46,628 nucleotides of DNA from Candidatus Desulfatifera sulfidica (GTDB taxonomy: Bacteria; Desulfobacterota; Desulfobulbia; Desulfobulbales; Desulfocapsaceae), in the NCBI GenBank assembly GCA_014381505.1, contig JACNLK010000084.1:1-46628 (forward strand), written 5' to 3'. The position numbers and the translations under genes are program-made. Each line of letters opens with the position of its first letter. The stretch's first letter is position 1. Shown here piece after piece: positions 1-8,215 of this stretch. The notes below the pieces were generated by a model. It worked only from the letters and a program-made list of their open reading frames with translations, had not been told where the DNA came from and did not search any database.

Positions 1-1605
1 CGACGGGGGTCTGAACCGGCCGTTAAGGTTTTCCGGGTCCTTACATACCGGTGGTATCGTTAGGGGAAATAAGGCTTTTTCGGCAAAGTCCCCTAAGGGT
101 ATGCCCGGTCCTTCCAAACGGCAAGCAATCAGTTCCTCAATGGTGCTGTAGGGGAAATGCTCGCCCATATCAAGACGATCGGCCAGGAGTTTAAAGATCT
201 CCCAGGCGGGTTTGGTGTCAAACTTCGGTTCCACAGCTTTGCGCCGTACGGCCAGCCTCGGTTTCGGTCCCTTCTGCAGACAGATGGGATTGTCACGCTC
301 CAGATAGGTGGACTCGGGCAGGATCACATCGGCGTACCAGGCAAACTCGCCGTAATGGGTGTCGATGGCCACCAGCAGGTCACAGTTATCAAAGGCCTCC
401 TTCTGCGCCTGGGGATCAGGCATGGAAGTGAAGGGATCGGTACGCATGGATATCCAGGCCTTGACCGGGTAGGGATCGCCCGTCTTCATGGCATCAAAGA
501 AGAGATGTGCCAGGCCCGGGCCCTTGTCAAAATGATTATACTTCCAACCCACGCCATCGGCCCGTTTGATATCCGGCTTGGGACAGTCGAGATTACGAAT
601 GCCTTTGGCCCCGCAGTCTCCGGCTCCCTTGGGGATGATCAGCCCGCCCTTCTGCTCGATATTCCCCATGAGGATATTGAGGGTATGCAGAGCGCGACTG
701 GCATAAAATGAGTCTTTGTAGCGGGAAAGATTCCAGCCCGGATGAAAGATGACTCTGGGCATGCCCTCAGCCACCTCATCAATGAACTGAACAATCCCCT
801 TCTCCTTGATTCCACATTCCTTGGCCGCCCAGGCCGCGGTGTAAGGCTCGATAAACTCGCACAATTCCTCAAAGCCGCTCACATAGCGGTCAATAAAGGT
901 CTTGTCATAGATGCCACGCTTGATGATCTCGTGGATAAACCCCAGGGCCAGGGCATAATCGGTGCCGGGCCGGACCTGGAAAAAACGTGTGGCCTTGAGT
1001 CCGGTCATGGACTGACGAACATCCACATAGGTCAGCTTGCCTCCCTTATCCAGCATGTCCAGGGTCTGAAGATTCTCGGCAATGCGCAATGATGCAAACA
1101 TATTACGACCAAAGAGAACCAGATGGTCGGCATTGGCAATATCATAGACAAAACCCTTGCGCCCCACTCCGTTAATGGACAGACTGGCATGATGGGTGTT
1201 CCGACCGCAGGTATTATCATGGTTGGTGTAGTTCGGCGAACCAAAGGCATGAATGAAGGTCTTATACATCCCCTGCCATGGGCCTCCACGCGACGTCAGG
1301 ACCGCAGACTCCGGCCCATGCTCGGCCTTGATTGTTTTGAGTTTATCAGCCACATAATCCAGGGCCTCATCCCAACTGGCCTCTCTCCAGCGTCCGGCCC
1401 CGCGACCGCCCGCGCGGATCAGAGGCTGTTGCGGACGCTCCGTGTCCTTGAGCAGAGCCGTTCCCGCCGAGCCCTTACCGCACAGGGCCCCTTTGAGCAG
1501 ATGCGGATTCCCTTCAATCCATGTCACCTCGTTGTCCTCGACCTCAACTCGGATGGGACAGCGCACGGTGCACATGCCGCACATGCTGAAGACTGTCTTT
1601 TTCAT
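1..1605 (-). CDS. Molybdopterin oxidoreductase catalytic subunit, PhsA/PsrA/SoeA-like (C-terminus cut off)
   Basis: The first 535 codons of a large molybdoenzyme run off the left edge. I translated it by hand from the ATG at 1605, which follows a good GGGAGG site seven bases upstream. Near the N-terminus is a [4Fe-4S] motif, C9-x2-C12-x3-C16 with C42. A cysteine at about residue 133, in the stretch NHDNTCGRN, sits where the polysulfide/thiosulfate reductase group (PhsA, PsrA, TtrA, SoeA) has its Mo ligand. The chain begins MKKTVFSMCGMC and so has no Tat signal, which points to a cytoplasmic enzyme as in SoeA rather than a periplasmic PhsA/PsrA. The neighbouring sulfite-exporter-type permease fits a role with a sulfur oxyanion. 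The substrate is not determined; the electron-transfer and membrane subunits would lie beyond the window. Confidence 0.85.
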   Translation of the reverse strand, partial: MKKTVFSMCGMCTVRCPIRVEVEDNEVTWIEGNPHLLKGALCGKGSAGTALLKDTERPQQPLIRAGGRGAGRWREASWDEALDYVADKLKTIKAEHGPESAVLTSRGGPWQGMYKTFIHAFGSPNYTNHDNTCGRNTHHASLSINGVGRKGFVYDIANADHLVLFGRNMFASLRIAENLQTLDMLDKGGKLTYVDVRQSMTGLKATRFFQVRPGTDYALALGFIHEIIKRGIYDKTFIDRYVSGFEELCEFIEPYTAAWAAKECGIKEKGIVQFIDEVAEGMPRVIFHPGWNLSRYKDSFYASRALHTLNILMGNIEQKGGLIIPKGAGDCGAKGIRNLDCPKPDIKRADGVGWKYNHFDKGPGLAHLFFDAMKTGDPYPVKAWISMRTDPFTSMPDPQAQKEAFDNCDLLVAIDTHYGEFAWYADVILPESTYLERDNPICLQKGPKPRLAVRRKAVEPKFDTKPAWEIFKLLADRLDMGEHFPYSTIEELIACRLEGPGIPLGDFAEKALFPLTIPPVCKDPENLNGRFRPPS

Positions 1606-1666
1606 TCGCTTTCCTCCCGGATTATCAAATAGTTCACTTTACCCACACCCCTTTGAATCTCGGTAA

Positions 1667-1706
1667 GCTGCAGCCCAGGACAGTTTATTCCGCCCAGGGC
1701 TGCAGC
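1667..1706. other. Perfect 10-bp inverted repeat between permease and oxidoreductase
   Basis: GCTGCAGCCC at 1667-1676 and GGGCTGCAGC at 1697-1706 are exact inverted copies separated by 20 bases. The stem lies between the stop of the permease and the start of the oxidoreductase, both leftward. No T-run follows on the minus strand, so it is more likely an mRNA-stabilising or partial attenuating hairpin than a full terminator. Confidence 0.4.
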
Positions 1707-1739
1707 AATCGGGAACGTTGATTCAGCTGATCTCTCGGT

Positions 1740-3431
1740 CTAGCGCAGGAACCAGAGCAGACCGGTGTAATTCAGACAGGTCAGGATCAAGGCACCTGCC
1801 AACAGCCGCTTGAGAAGAATCTCAGGCAGATTTTTCTGAATTTTCGGACCAACAACACCACCACACATGGCGCCGGCGGCAATAAGCGCTGCCATGATCC
1901 AATCCGGCTGGTAACCGAGCAAGGCGTATTTGGAGATCGCGCCAATTGAAGTGGCAAAGGTTCCGGCCAGGGCAATGGGTACCGCCAGATACATGGGATA
2001 CCCCACCAAAGTGGTCATGAAGGGCATGAACATGAAGCCACCACCCACACCAAAGGCGGAGGCGATAATACCCATGAGCACACCACCGACCAGCATCATC
2101 AAAGGACGGGCAACAAAGGTCTCACCCCAGAAGCGCATGTCAAACTTGATAAAATTAAATTTATCAAACTCAACCTTACCCATTTCCATGGCCTTGCCTG
2201 ACGATTTGGCCTCTTTGACCGCGGCGTTAAACTTCTGGACAATGGCCTTCATGGCCTTTTTCTTCTCGATGGAAGAGGCCAGGGATTCAATCCACAGCTT
2301 CACACCAATGATGAAACAGATGACACCGAGATAGAACTTAAAGGCCGCCAGATTCAAATACTTAGCTGACAGAGGAGGACCAATAAAAAAGGCGCCAAGG
2401 ACAATACCAATGGCAAAGAAGAGGGCCACGGGATAGGCAAAACGTTTCTCTTTAAAATAGTTGGCCAACCCGGTAATAGGTGAGCACATGGTGAGAAAGA
2501 GGTTGGTGGGCTTGATGGTGTTACCGGCGTTGATTCCGATGGGACCCTTGGTTCCGATGACTGTAATCTGGAAGGCGGCTGTGAACAAGCCGCCGGCCGC
2601 GCCCATGATAACAAAAAGAACACCGATAACAAAGGCACCGCCAAAGACGATGATCGGATTCATATAGACATTGGCGGTCTTGAAGAAGAAGGTGGAGGCC
2701 TCGATGGTCACGGTATCAATCTTCTTGCCGTTCACATAAACCCCGAGAACCGTACCCGGAGCCAAGTGCTTGTAAGGGGACATGGATACAGAGAACTGAC
2801 CGGTGGCCTTGTCCAGTTTCACAGCGACACTCTCATTCCAGGCCTCGGCCTGCTGACCGTAATCGGTCATGATCATCCGGGCGTTGCCGCCGCCTTGGGG
2901 TTTTTCCTTGGAAACGGTATTGATACCGAACTTATTCTCATGGGTAAAGGCCAGAAACTTCCACTGATTTTCAGAATTAACCGGACCGAGCAGTCCCTGC
3001 ACCGTGGAATCAATATCGCCCCATTTTTTGATCTTGTTGACCTGAACCTTATACTTGAACGGCTGGAAGGCAAAAAGACCCTTGGTCTGTCCCTTCCAGA
3101 CTTCCTGGGAGATGGCCAGACTGTCCGGATTCGACGTCAACACATAATAAGTGGCCGGAATCTTTGTGTCACCAAAGGCATTCTTGCCGTCCTTCCCCTG
3201 GGTCAGGCGCTTCTTTTCTTTGGGTCCGGGCGCATCCACTGCGGAAAACATTTTATCCGTACTGACAACCACATACAGGTCCTGTCCCGGGTCAATGGCC
3301 CCGTCAATCGAGATAGTCCCTCCCGCCTTGATCGATTGAACAGCCACCTTGGCATCCACGGCCCAGGCCCCCGAACTCACAAGCATGATGCTCGCAAGAA
3401 CAATACCGAACAACAAGGTAATTCTTTTCAT
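1740..3431 (-). CDS. TauE/SafE (TSUP) family permease with N-terminal periplasmic domain
   Basis: The protein has 563 residues. The start at 3431 is chosen because GGGAGG lies just upstream and the N-terminus MKRITLLFGIVLASIMLVSSGAWA is a typical signal peptide cleaved near residue 24; a longer reading frame to 3488 would precede this. Residues about 25-255 form a hydrophilic, presumably periplasmic domain. From about 257 to the end are the glycine-rich membrane segments of a TSUP permease, interrupted by a lysine-rich cytoplasmic loop around residues 400-440. The family exports or imports sulfite, sulfonates, thiosulfate and related anions. The extra domain makes it roughly twice the size of simple TauE proteins such as the one at 14145. 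Its placement before a sulfur-type molybdoenzyme supports a sulfur-oxyanion role, but direction and substrate are inference. Confidence 0.85.
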   Translation of the reverse strand: MKRITLLFGIVLASIMLVSSGAWAVDAKVAVQSIKAGGTISIDGAIDPGQDLYVVVSTDKMFSAVDAPGPKEKKRLTQGKDGKNAFGDTKIPATYYVLTSNPDSLAISQEVWKGQTKGLFAFQPFKYKVQVNKIKKWGDIDSTVQGLLGPVNSENQWKFLAFTHENKFGINTVSKEKPQGGGNARMIMTDYGQQAEAWNESVAVKLDKATGQFSVSMSPYKHLAPGTVLGVYVNGKKIDTVTIEASTFFFKTANVYMNPIIVFGGAFVIGVLFVIMGAAGGLFTAAFQITVIGTKGPIGINAGNTIKPTNLFLTMCSPITGLANYFKEKRFAYPVALFFAIGIVLGAFFIGPPLSAKYLNLAAFKFYLGVICFIIGVKLWIESLASSIEKKKAMKAIVQKFNAAVKEAKSSGKAMEMGKVEFDKFNFIKFDMRFWGETFVARPLMMLVGGVLMGIIASAFGVGGGFMFMPFMTTLVGYPMYLAVPIALAGTFATSIGAISKYALLGYQPDWIMAALIAAGAMCGGVVGPKIQKNLPEILLKRLLAGALILTCLNYTGLLWFLR

Positions 3432-3467
3432 GTAATCCTCCCTTGAGTTGGTTGTACAAACCGGTTT

Positions 3468-3495
3468 TTTATACTTCTCACCGGTCACTGATCAA
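3468..3495 (-). promoter_or_regulatory. Sigma-70-type promoter of the permease, with two ACCGGT sites
   Basis: On the minus strand TTGATC (3490-3495) and TATAAA (3468-3473) are spaced by 16 bases, placing transcription start about 30 bases before the permease ATG. Two copies of the palindrome ACCGGT, at 3480-3485 and 3460-3465, are exactly 20 bp apart and fall in the spacer and just downstream of the -10 element, where a repressor could act. Confidence 0.55.
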
Positions 3496-3599
3496 AAATA
3501 GATCTCTTCTCCCCGGTTTCGAGCCAGGAACTCTCATTGAATTTACGCTAACAAAATGCAGCCATAGGCTTGTTCCTCCTCTGTTCTCCTCAACTGAGA

Positions 3600-3623
3600 C
3601 AACCGCCCATTGCGAAGCGGTTG
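3600..3623 (-). terminator. Hairpin downstream of the GAF/PAS kinase (possible terminator)
   Basis: CAACCGC at 3600-3606 pairs with GCGGTTG at 3617-3623 around a 10-base loop, 19 bases past the kinase stop codon. There is no T-run on the minus strand, so intrinsic termination would be weak. Confidence 0.3.
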
Positions 3624-3641
3624 ATGGTCTTCTGCCATCCT

Positions 3642-5291
3642 TTATTTCAGATCGACAATTTTCGTATCGCCGACATAGTCCCGACTTTCAAAACCTGTCA
3701 TCCTGGTCATCTTGGCGGTCAAGTCGCCGATGGTCCTCAGATTACGGACAATGGTCGCCACCTCATTGCGTGCATCACTCCCTTCAATATCATCTTCAAG
3801 GAGTTGGGCCGTACCAAGCGCAGCAAACAGGGGGGTATTAATCTCATGGGCCACGGTTCCGGCCAATTCAACAACTCCCTGAAGCTTGACCCGTTCCAGC
3901 TGCTCTTCCTCAAAACGACGTTTGGCCGTAACATCACGTATAATCTCAATCACATACTCAACAAGACCCTCCCTGTCATGCATGGGAGATGCGGTACGTT
4001 CTATCCAATGTACGCCATCTTCTTTCATAATCTGATGGGTATAGGTTGAGGGCTCGCCATCAGAGAGAACTCGATTCACGGGACATTGATCCACCTGACA
4101 GTCATCATGGTTCCACAGTTCGTGATAATTCATACCCAGGACCTCGGCCTCACTCCGACCAACAGCCTCAAGAAGGGCGTGGTTGGCCAGGACCAGACGC
4201 ATATCACGATCAACCACCAGAAGCTGAGGACGGATGCAGTTCAGGATATTGGCAACAAAACGTTCGCTCTCTTCAAGCTGATTGAAAAGCAGGGTAATCT
4301 TGCGGTAGGTGCGGGCATTCTGAATAGCAGTTCCCCCAATCTCCGCAACTGTCTCGGCAAATTTGATCTCCGTGCTGGTGAAGCTGTGGTGCACATCCAT
4401 CAGAACTCGAATCACTCCAATCACCTCGCCGCCAACCTTGAGCGGAACCGACAGCAACGAACAAATCCCTTCTGCGGCCATTTCTGCACCAAAATCAATG
4501 CGATCATCATGAGCCACATCGTAGACTGAAACCATTTCCCCACGCAGAGCTCGACTGATATTTTTTTCCCCTTCAATCCGGCCCCGATCAAGATAGCCCT
4601 GAGACAGACCATGAGCTGCCACCAACTCCAAATGATTCTTCTGTGATTTAAGCAAACGAATGGTACACCCCTTGGCACCCATGCAACTTGGAAGTTTTTC
4701 AACCATACTGTTCAGAGTCAGGTCCAAGTCCAGCGTCGAATTCACCAGAGCCGAGATTTCCTGAACCTCACGCATAAAATCGACCTGACTCTCCATGTCC
4801 TTGAACATCCGACCGTTGGAAATGGCAATCCCAACCTGCTCGGCCAGGGCCATGGAAAAGGAGACCTCTTCCTCACTGAACACCCGCTCACTTCGCGTCA
4901 AAAGACGGAGGATACCAATCAGGGCATCTTGAAACAAAATGGGGAGAGTGAGTACGCTGCGGATTCCTTCGCGAGCGGCCAGATCCCGCTCACTCAGTTC
5001 CTGCCCCTGACCGATACCGCTTCGTGCTACAGGCTGGCCGGAACGGATCATCTCCATGGTCTCCTCGGTGTCAATCATACTCCGGGACAAATACTCAAGA
5101 GAGAGACCATGGGCCGCGCCTAAAACAAAATTGTTGGTGGAACCGTCCAGCAGACGGATGGTTGCGGCATCAATATCAAGGAGCTCAGGCAGTTCACGAA
5201 CCACAACATCCATAACCTGCTGATGATCAAGGACCATGCTGATCAGTCGGGTGACCTTCTGATAGACCTGCAGATATTGCCGTTCTTTCAC
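3642..5291 (-). CDS. GAF-GAF-PAS-HisKA sensor protein lacking the ATPase domain
   Basis: This is a 549-residue cytoplasmic sensor. GAF domains lie at about 18-160 and 187-330, a PAS domain at about 345-455, and a dimerisation/histidine (HisKA) domain at about 472-535 with the phospho-acceptor in VAHEINTP (H482). The chain stops about 60 residues after that histidine, so no HATPase domain is present and none can be found in the 210 bases downstream. The PAS domain carries a cysteine pair (C398, C403). The start is a GTG with AAGGA just upstream. It follows a single-domain receiver gene by 63 bp and is the last gene of the sigma-54-linked unit. It could be phosphorylated in trans by the full kinase two genes upstream; that is inference. 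Confidence 0.85.
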   Translation of the reverse strand: MKERQYLQVYQKVTRLISMVLDHQQVMDVVVRELPELLDIDAATIRLLDGSTNNFVLGAAHGLSLEYLSRSMIDTEETMEMIRSGQPVARSGIGQGQELSERDLAAREGIRSVLTLPILFQDALIGILRLLTRSERVFSEEEVSFSMALAEQVGIAISNGRMFKDMESQVDFMREVQEISALVNSTLDLDLTLNSMVEKLPSCMGAKGCTIRLLKSQKNHLELVAAHGLSQGYLDRGRIEGEKNISRALRGEMVSVYDVAHDDRIDFGAEMAAEGICSLLSVPLKVGGEVIGVIRVLMDVHHSFTSTEIKFAETVAEIGGTAIQNARTYRKITLLFNQLEESERFVANILNCIRPQLLVVDRDMRLVLANHALLEAVGRSEAEVLGMNYHELWNHDDCQVDQCPVNRVLSDGEPSTYTHQIMKEDGVHWIERTASPMHDREGLVEYVIEIIRDVTAKRRFEEEQLERVKLQGVVELAGTVAHEINTPLFAALGTAQLLEDDIEGSDARNEVATIVRNLRTIGDLTAKMTRMTGFESRDYVGDTKIVDLK

Positions 5292-5354
5292 AGAATTTCC
5301 TTATCGCTGGTTCATTGACGACTCATGACAGTCAAACAACATCCCATCACCATT

Positions 5355-5732
5355 TCACTTCTCATCCCTGCCAGCCCGAGCCAGGATTTTTTCCACCTTA
5401 TCTTCCAGTTCATCACGATCAATGGGTTTGACACAGTACTCATTGGCGCCGAGACTTATGGCCTCACGGGCCGTCTCAATGGTTGGATAGCCGGTGAGCA
5501 TGAGCGCCTGCATCTCAGGCTGCAGCTCCTTCAGCAAAGCCAACACCTCAAGACCACTCATTTTTTTTAACTTAATATCAAGGATAGCCAGATCCACATG
5601 ATTCTTTCGGGCATGGGCCACCGCGTCATCTTCTTCAGTGAAAGTATGTACTGCATGTCCTTTCTTACGAAGAATTTTACCGATCAGGATCGTGGCATCC
5701 TGCACATCATCCAAAGCCAATATTTCAGCCAT
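5355..5732 (-). CDS. Single-domain response regulator (receiver only)
   Basis: A 125-residue CheY-like receiver with no output domain. The acidic pair D8-D9, the phosphorylatable D52 (in LAILDIKL) and the lysine of CVKP are all present. I chose the ATG at 5732, preceded by GGAGAGG, over an upstream codon at 5765. It lies between a complete histidine kinase (41 bp upstream) and the kinase-like protein without an ATPase domain, so it probably shuttles phosphate between them or is their direct target. The final partner is unknown. Confidence 0.88.
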   Translation of the reverse strand: MAEILALDDVQDATILIGKILRKKGHAVHTFTEEDDAVAHARKNHVDLAILDIKLKKMSGLEVLALLKELQPEMQALMLTGYPTIETAREAISLGANEYCVKPIDRDELEDKVEKILARAGRDEK

Positions 5733-5773
5733 AACACCTCTCCGCACATGTTTCTGAATCAACAATTATCATG

Positions 5774-7345
5774 TCAATCTTTGATCACGTCTGAGTTTTC
5801 CTCTGCATGAATCGGCAGATACACATGAAAAGCTGTTCCCGGTGACTGTTCGTCAATCAGATCTTTCATTGCCGGACTCACAACTTCAATCCGTCCACCA
5901 TGCTCCTGAATAATCCCATACGAAACTGAAAGCCCCAACCCAGTGCCTTTACCCACCGATTTAGTGGTAAAAAAAGGATCAAAAATTTGGGCTCTGATCT
6001 TTTCAGGAATGCCATGCCCGGTATCGCGAACCATTACGGCCACTTCATTTGAAGCTGGCAGAGTTCGAGTTTCCAGATAGAGATCACCACCACCCGATTC
6101 TTCCATGGCATGATGGGCGTTATTGATGAAGTTGACCAGAACCTGGCGCAGTTTTTCGGCATCACCTATGACCAGCGGCAGATCCGGTTCAAGATCCCTG
6201 TGAACCGTGATGTGATTCATATTCAGGGTATGCTCGGTCACAGCCATCACATCCCCAATCACCTCATTGAGTGAAAGCTGCTCGCGAGCACTTTCAGACT
6301 GGCGGGAGAACTTGAGGAGATCAGCCACGATCTTACGACAGGCCTTGGTCTGACGTTCGATGACTTCCAAATTCTGGCGCTCTTCAGTATCAGAATCAAA
6401 ATCATCCATCATCAACTGGGCATATCCCAAGATCACTCCCAAGGGCGTATTAATTTCGTGGGCCACACCGGCAGCCATCTGCCCGACTGATGCCATTTTT
6501 TCACTACCAGCCAATTGGCCCATCATCAGTTTGACCCGCGTCAGGTCTTTGGCAATTCCCTCACAACCAGTAAATTTACCACTTTCGTCAAAGACACCAT
6601 TGGCCGAAACATGAACATACAGAACAGATCCATCTGCCTTGACAAATTCAACTTCCTGGTCACGAATAAAACCATCTTTCAACATGGAGTCAAAATAGTG
6701 GTCCAGTTCCTCCTCATGAAGAAAAAGATCAACCAGCCCCAAAGGAGGAGGATCATCAACTGGATAGCCGAGCATCTCCAGGCCAGATCTGTTCATATTG
6801 ACCAGGCGATTCTCGGCATTACAAAAATAGACCATGTCCATGGAATTCGTAAAAAAATGACGAAACTTCTTTTCCGAGTCCGACAATTCGGCCGTTCGGG
6901 CCTCGACTCGCTCTTCAAGATGAAGATTCATCTTGCGGAGTTGATCTGCTGCCTCATTGAGTTGTGCATTGGCATCTTTGAGGCTCAGGGCTTTAGCACG
7001 AATGGCCTGATACCCTTCAACGCCCTTATGGTAAAAAACAATAACCGCAGAAAGAGAGATCATGAGCAAGGTATTAAGACCACCAGAAAAGGGGGCCAGG
7101 CCGTGCCACACATCCCCATGGCCACCAATGAGGAGCACCTGTTTCACCAAATGCCCCATGGCACGGGAGATGGCAAAAACGGTCAGGGTGACACAAAAAT
7201 AAAACAGGAATCCCCAAAGAAAATTGTCAGGTTCACGTCGGGTCAGAAGATAGGCATAACGCAATGACAAAACCGTCAGAACAATAACGAGAACCGAACC
7301 GGCCATATCTGTAAAAATAGCGGGGAACAAAGGAAGAGTGGTCAT
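5774..7345 (-). CDS. Membrane-bound PAS sensor histidine kinase
   Basis: A 523-residue kinase. Three hydrophobic segments lie at about 14-34, 41-62 and 88-106, followed by a coiled coil (about 115-155), one PAS domain (about 158-270), HisKA with H296 in VAHEINTP, and a complete HATPase domain (N box [11 protein letters not shown]1 box DTGHGIP, G2 box GKGTGLGLS). The start codon overlaps the stop of the small membrane protein upstream (ATGA), so the two are translationally coupled and probably form one sensory unit. It is followed by a lone receiver. The signal sensed is unknown; the short membrane part has little periplasmic sequence, so a membrane or redox signal relayed by the partner protein is plausible. 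Confidence 0.9.
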   Translation of the reverse strand: MTTLPLFPAIFTDMAGSVLVIVLTVLSLRYAYLLTRREPDNFLWGFLFYFCVTLTVFAISRAMGHLVKQVLLIGGHGDVWHGLAPFSGGLNTLLMISLSAVIVFYHKGVEGYQAIRAKALSLKDANAQLNEAADQLRKMNLHLEERVEARTAELSDSEKKFRHFFTNSMDMVYFCNAENRLVNMNRSGLEMLGYPVDDPPPLGLVDLFLHEEELDHYFDSMLKDGFIRDQEVEFVKADGSVLYVHVSANGVFDESGKFTGCEGIAKDLTRVKLMMGQLAGSEKMASVGQMAAGVAHEINTPLGVILGYAQLMMDDFDSDTEERQNLEVIERQTKACRKIVADLLKFSRQSESAREQLSLNEVIGDVMAVTEHTLNMNHITVHRDLEPDLPLVIGDAEKLRQVLVNFINNAHHAMEESGGGDLYLETRTLPASNEVAVMVRDTGHGIPEKIRAQIFDPFFTTKSVGKGTGLGLSVSYGIIQEHGGRIEVVSPAMKDLIDEQSPGTAFHVYLPIHAEENSDVIKD

Positions 7346-7842
7346 GAATCTTCGCCCTCTGCCGTGCTCCGATAAATGGAGCGAAGACTCAAAAAGAGAA
7401 AAATCAGGGCTGGAACCAGGATCAGATGGTCAAGTCTGGCAAAATAATTAATCAACTTGGTGGCAGAAAAAGGCCCCAACATCATAGAAGAGAGGTAACC
7501 GAACTCATGGGAGAAATCTGCGGCATCCATGATCAGATGCGTCTGATGACCAACAAAGGCCAGTATATTCCACAGCATCATCAGCAGGCAAAAGATTTGC
7601 AGAAACTTCCATCCACGACCTTGGCTCATCGTTCGTCGCAGATCCCAAAACAAATAGACAAGCGCCCCAAAATAAAAAACATGGGCCATCTGATGGACAA
7701 TAATTCCCTCAGGTGCCCCATGAGTTTGCAGAGCCCAGGCCTGAACGGGAAACAAAACAATCAACCCGGGAAGCAACAACAGCAGACCGGTCATCAACTT
7801 GACCTGACGTGAATTATATGCGACTTTTTTACTGCACCCCAT
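7342..7842 (-). CDS. Small histidine-containing integral membrane protein, kinase partner
   Basis: About 166 residues if started at the ATG at 7842 (GAGAG nearby); an ATG at 7878 without a ribosome site and one at 7794 are alternatives. The N-terminal hydrophobic stretch ends in VQAWA and looks like a signal peptide or first helix, followed by about three more helices. Histidines occur within or at the edge of these helices (HQMAH, GHQTH, RLDH), in a pattern that could ligate heme or another metal. I do not recognise a named family. It is the first gene behind the sigma-54-type promoter, and its stop overlaps the kinase start, suggesting that it acts as the sensor or co-sensor for that kinase. 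Confidence 0.7.
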   Translation of the reverse strand: MGCSKKVAYNSRQVKLMTGLLLLLPGLIVLFPVQAWALQTHGAPEGIIVHQMAHVFYFGALVYLFWDLRRTMSQGRGWKFLQIFCLLMMLWNILAFVGHQTHLIMDAADFSHEFGYLSSMMLGPFSATKLINYFARLDHLILVPALIFLFLSLRSIYRSTAEGEDS

Positions 7843-7999
7843 TGACTCTCGTTGCCCCTCTGAATAGATGCTTTCCATCTGTACAAGAAGTTTGCTGTAT
7901 TCCCCGGCGTGTCAGGCTTTCCAGAACACATCATGACAAAATACGCCCGGCTCTCCTGCCCCCGCTCATTCCTGGCCACGGAAACGATACCTGAATCAT

Positions 8000-8015
8000 T
8001 GCATACCCAGTGCCA
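8000..8015 (-). promoter_or_regulatory. Sigma-54 (RpoN) promoter
   Basis: The minus strand reads TGGCACTGGGTATGCA, matching TGGCAC-N5-TTGCA at all but one conserved position, with the invariant GG and GC exactly 10 bases apart. Transcription would begin near 7990, about 150 bases before the small membrane protein. An NtrC-type activator is encoded directly upstream. Confidence 0.65.
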
Positions 8016-8168
8016 ATTCTCACCTGACACACTGATAATATGAATTGATGTTGCCAGAACAGGCTATTAGCAGAGAAAAACCTTTCCTGGGGGCAAGAGT
8101 TCATTATGAAAAGCAGGAAAAACAGGACAGAATAGAGAAACAAAAAAGATGCAGAGAAGCAAAAATGT

Positions 8169-8185
8169 TGCGCACAAGGTGCGCA
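8169..8185. promoter_or_regulatory. Palindrome, candidate activator (UAS) site
   Basis: TGCGCAC and GTGCGCA are perfect inverted arms around three bases, centred about 187 bp upstream of the start predicted from the sigma-54 promoter. Size, symmetry and distance match enhancer sites of NtrC-family activators. On the minus strand it is also followed after two bases by TTTTT, so it could instead be, or also be, a terminator of the activator gene. Confidence 0.45.
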
Positions 8186-8215
8186 CGCGAAAAAAACCCA
8201 TGTAACATAAAGCAA

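Noticed and set aside
3510-3545. A tRNA T-arm-like stretch (CCTGGCTCGAAACCGGG on the minus strand)
   Set aside because: The arm can pair, but no acceptor, D or anticodon stems fit around it and the loop deviates at a conserved T; it overlaps a promoter region instead.
7931-8215. 94-codon leftward open frame (MLYVTWVFFACAP...)
   Set aside because: No ribosome site; it contains the sigma-54 promoter and the palindrome, and its end is low-complexity.
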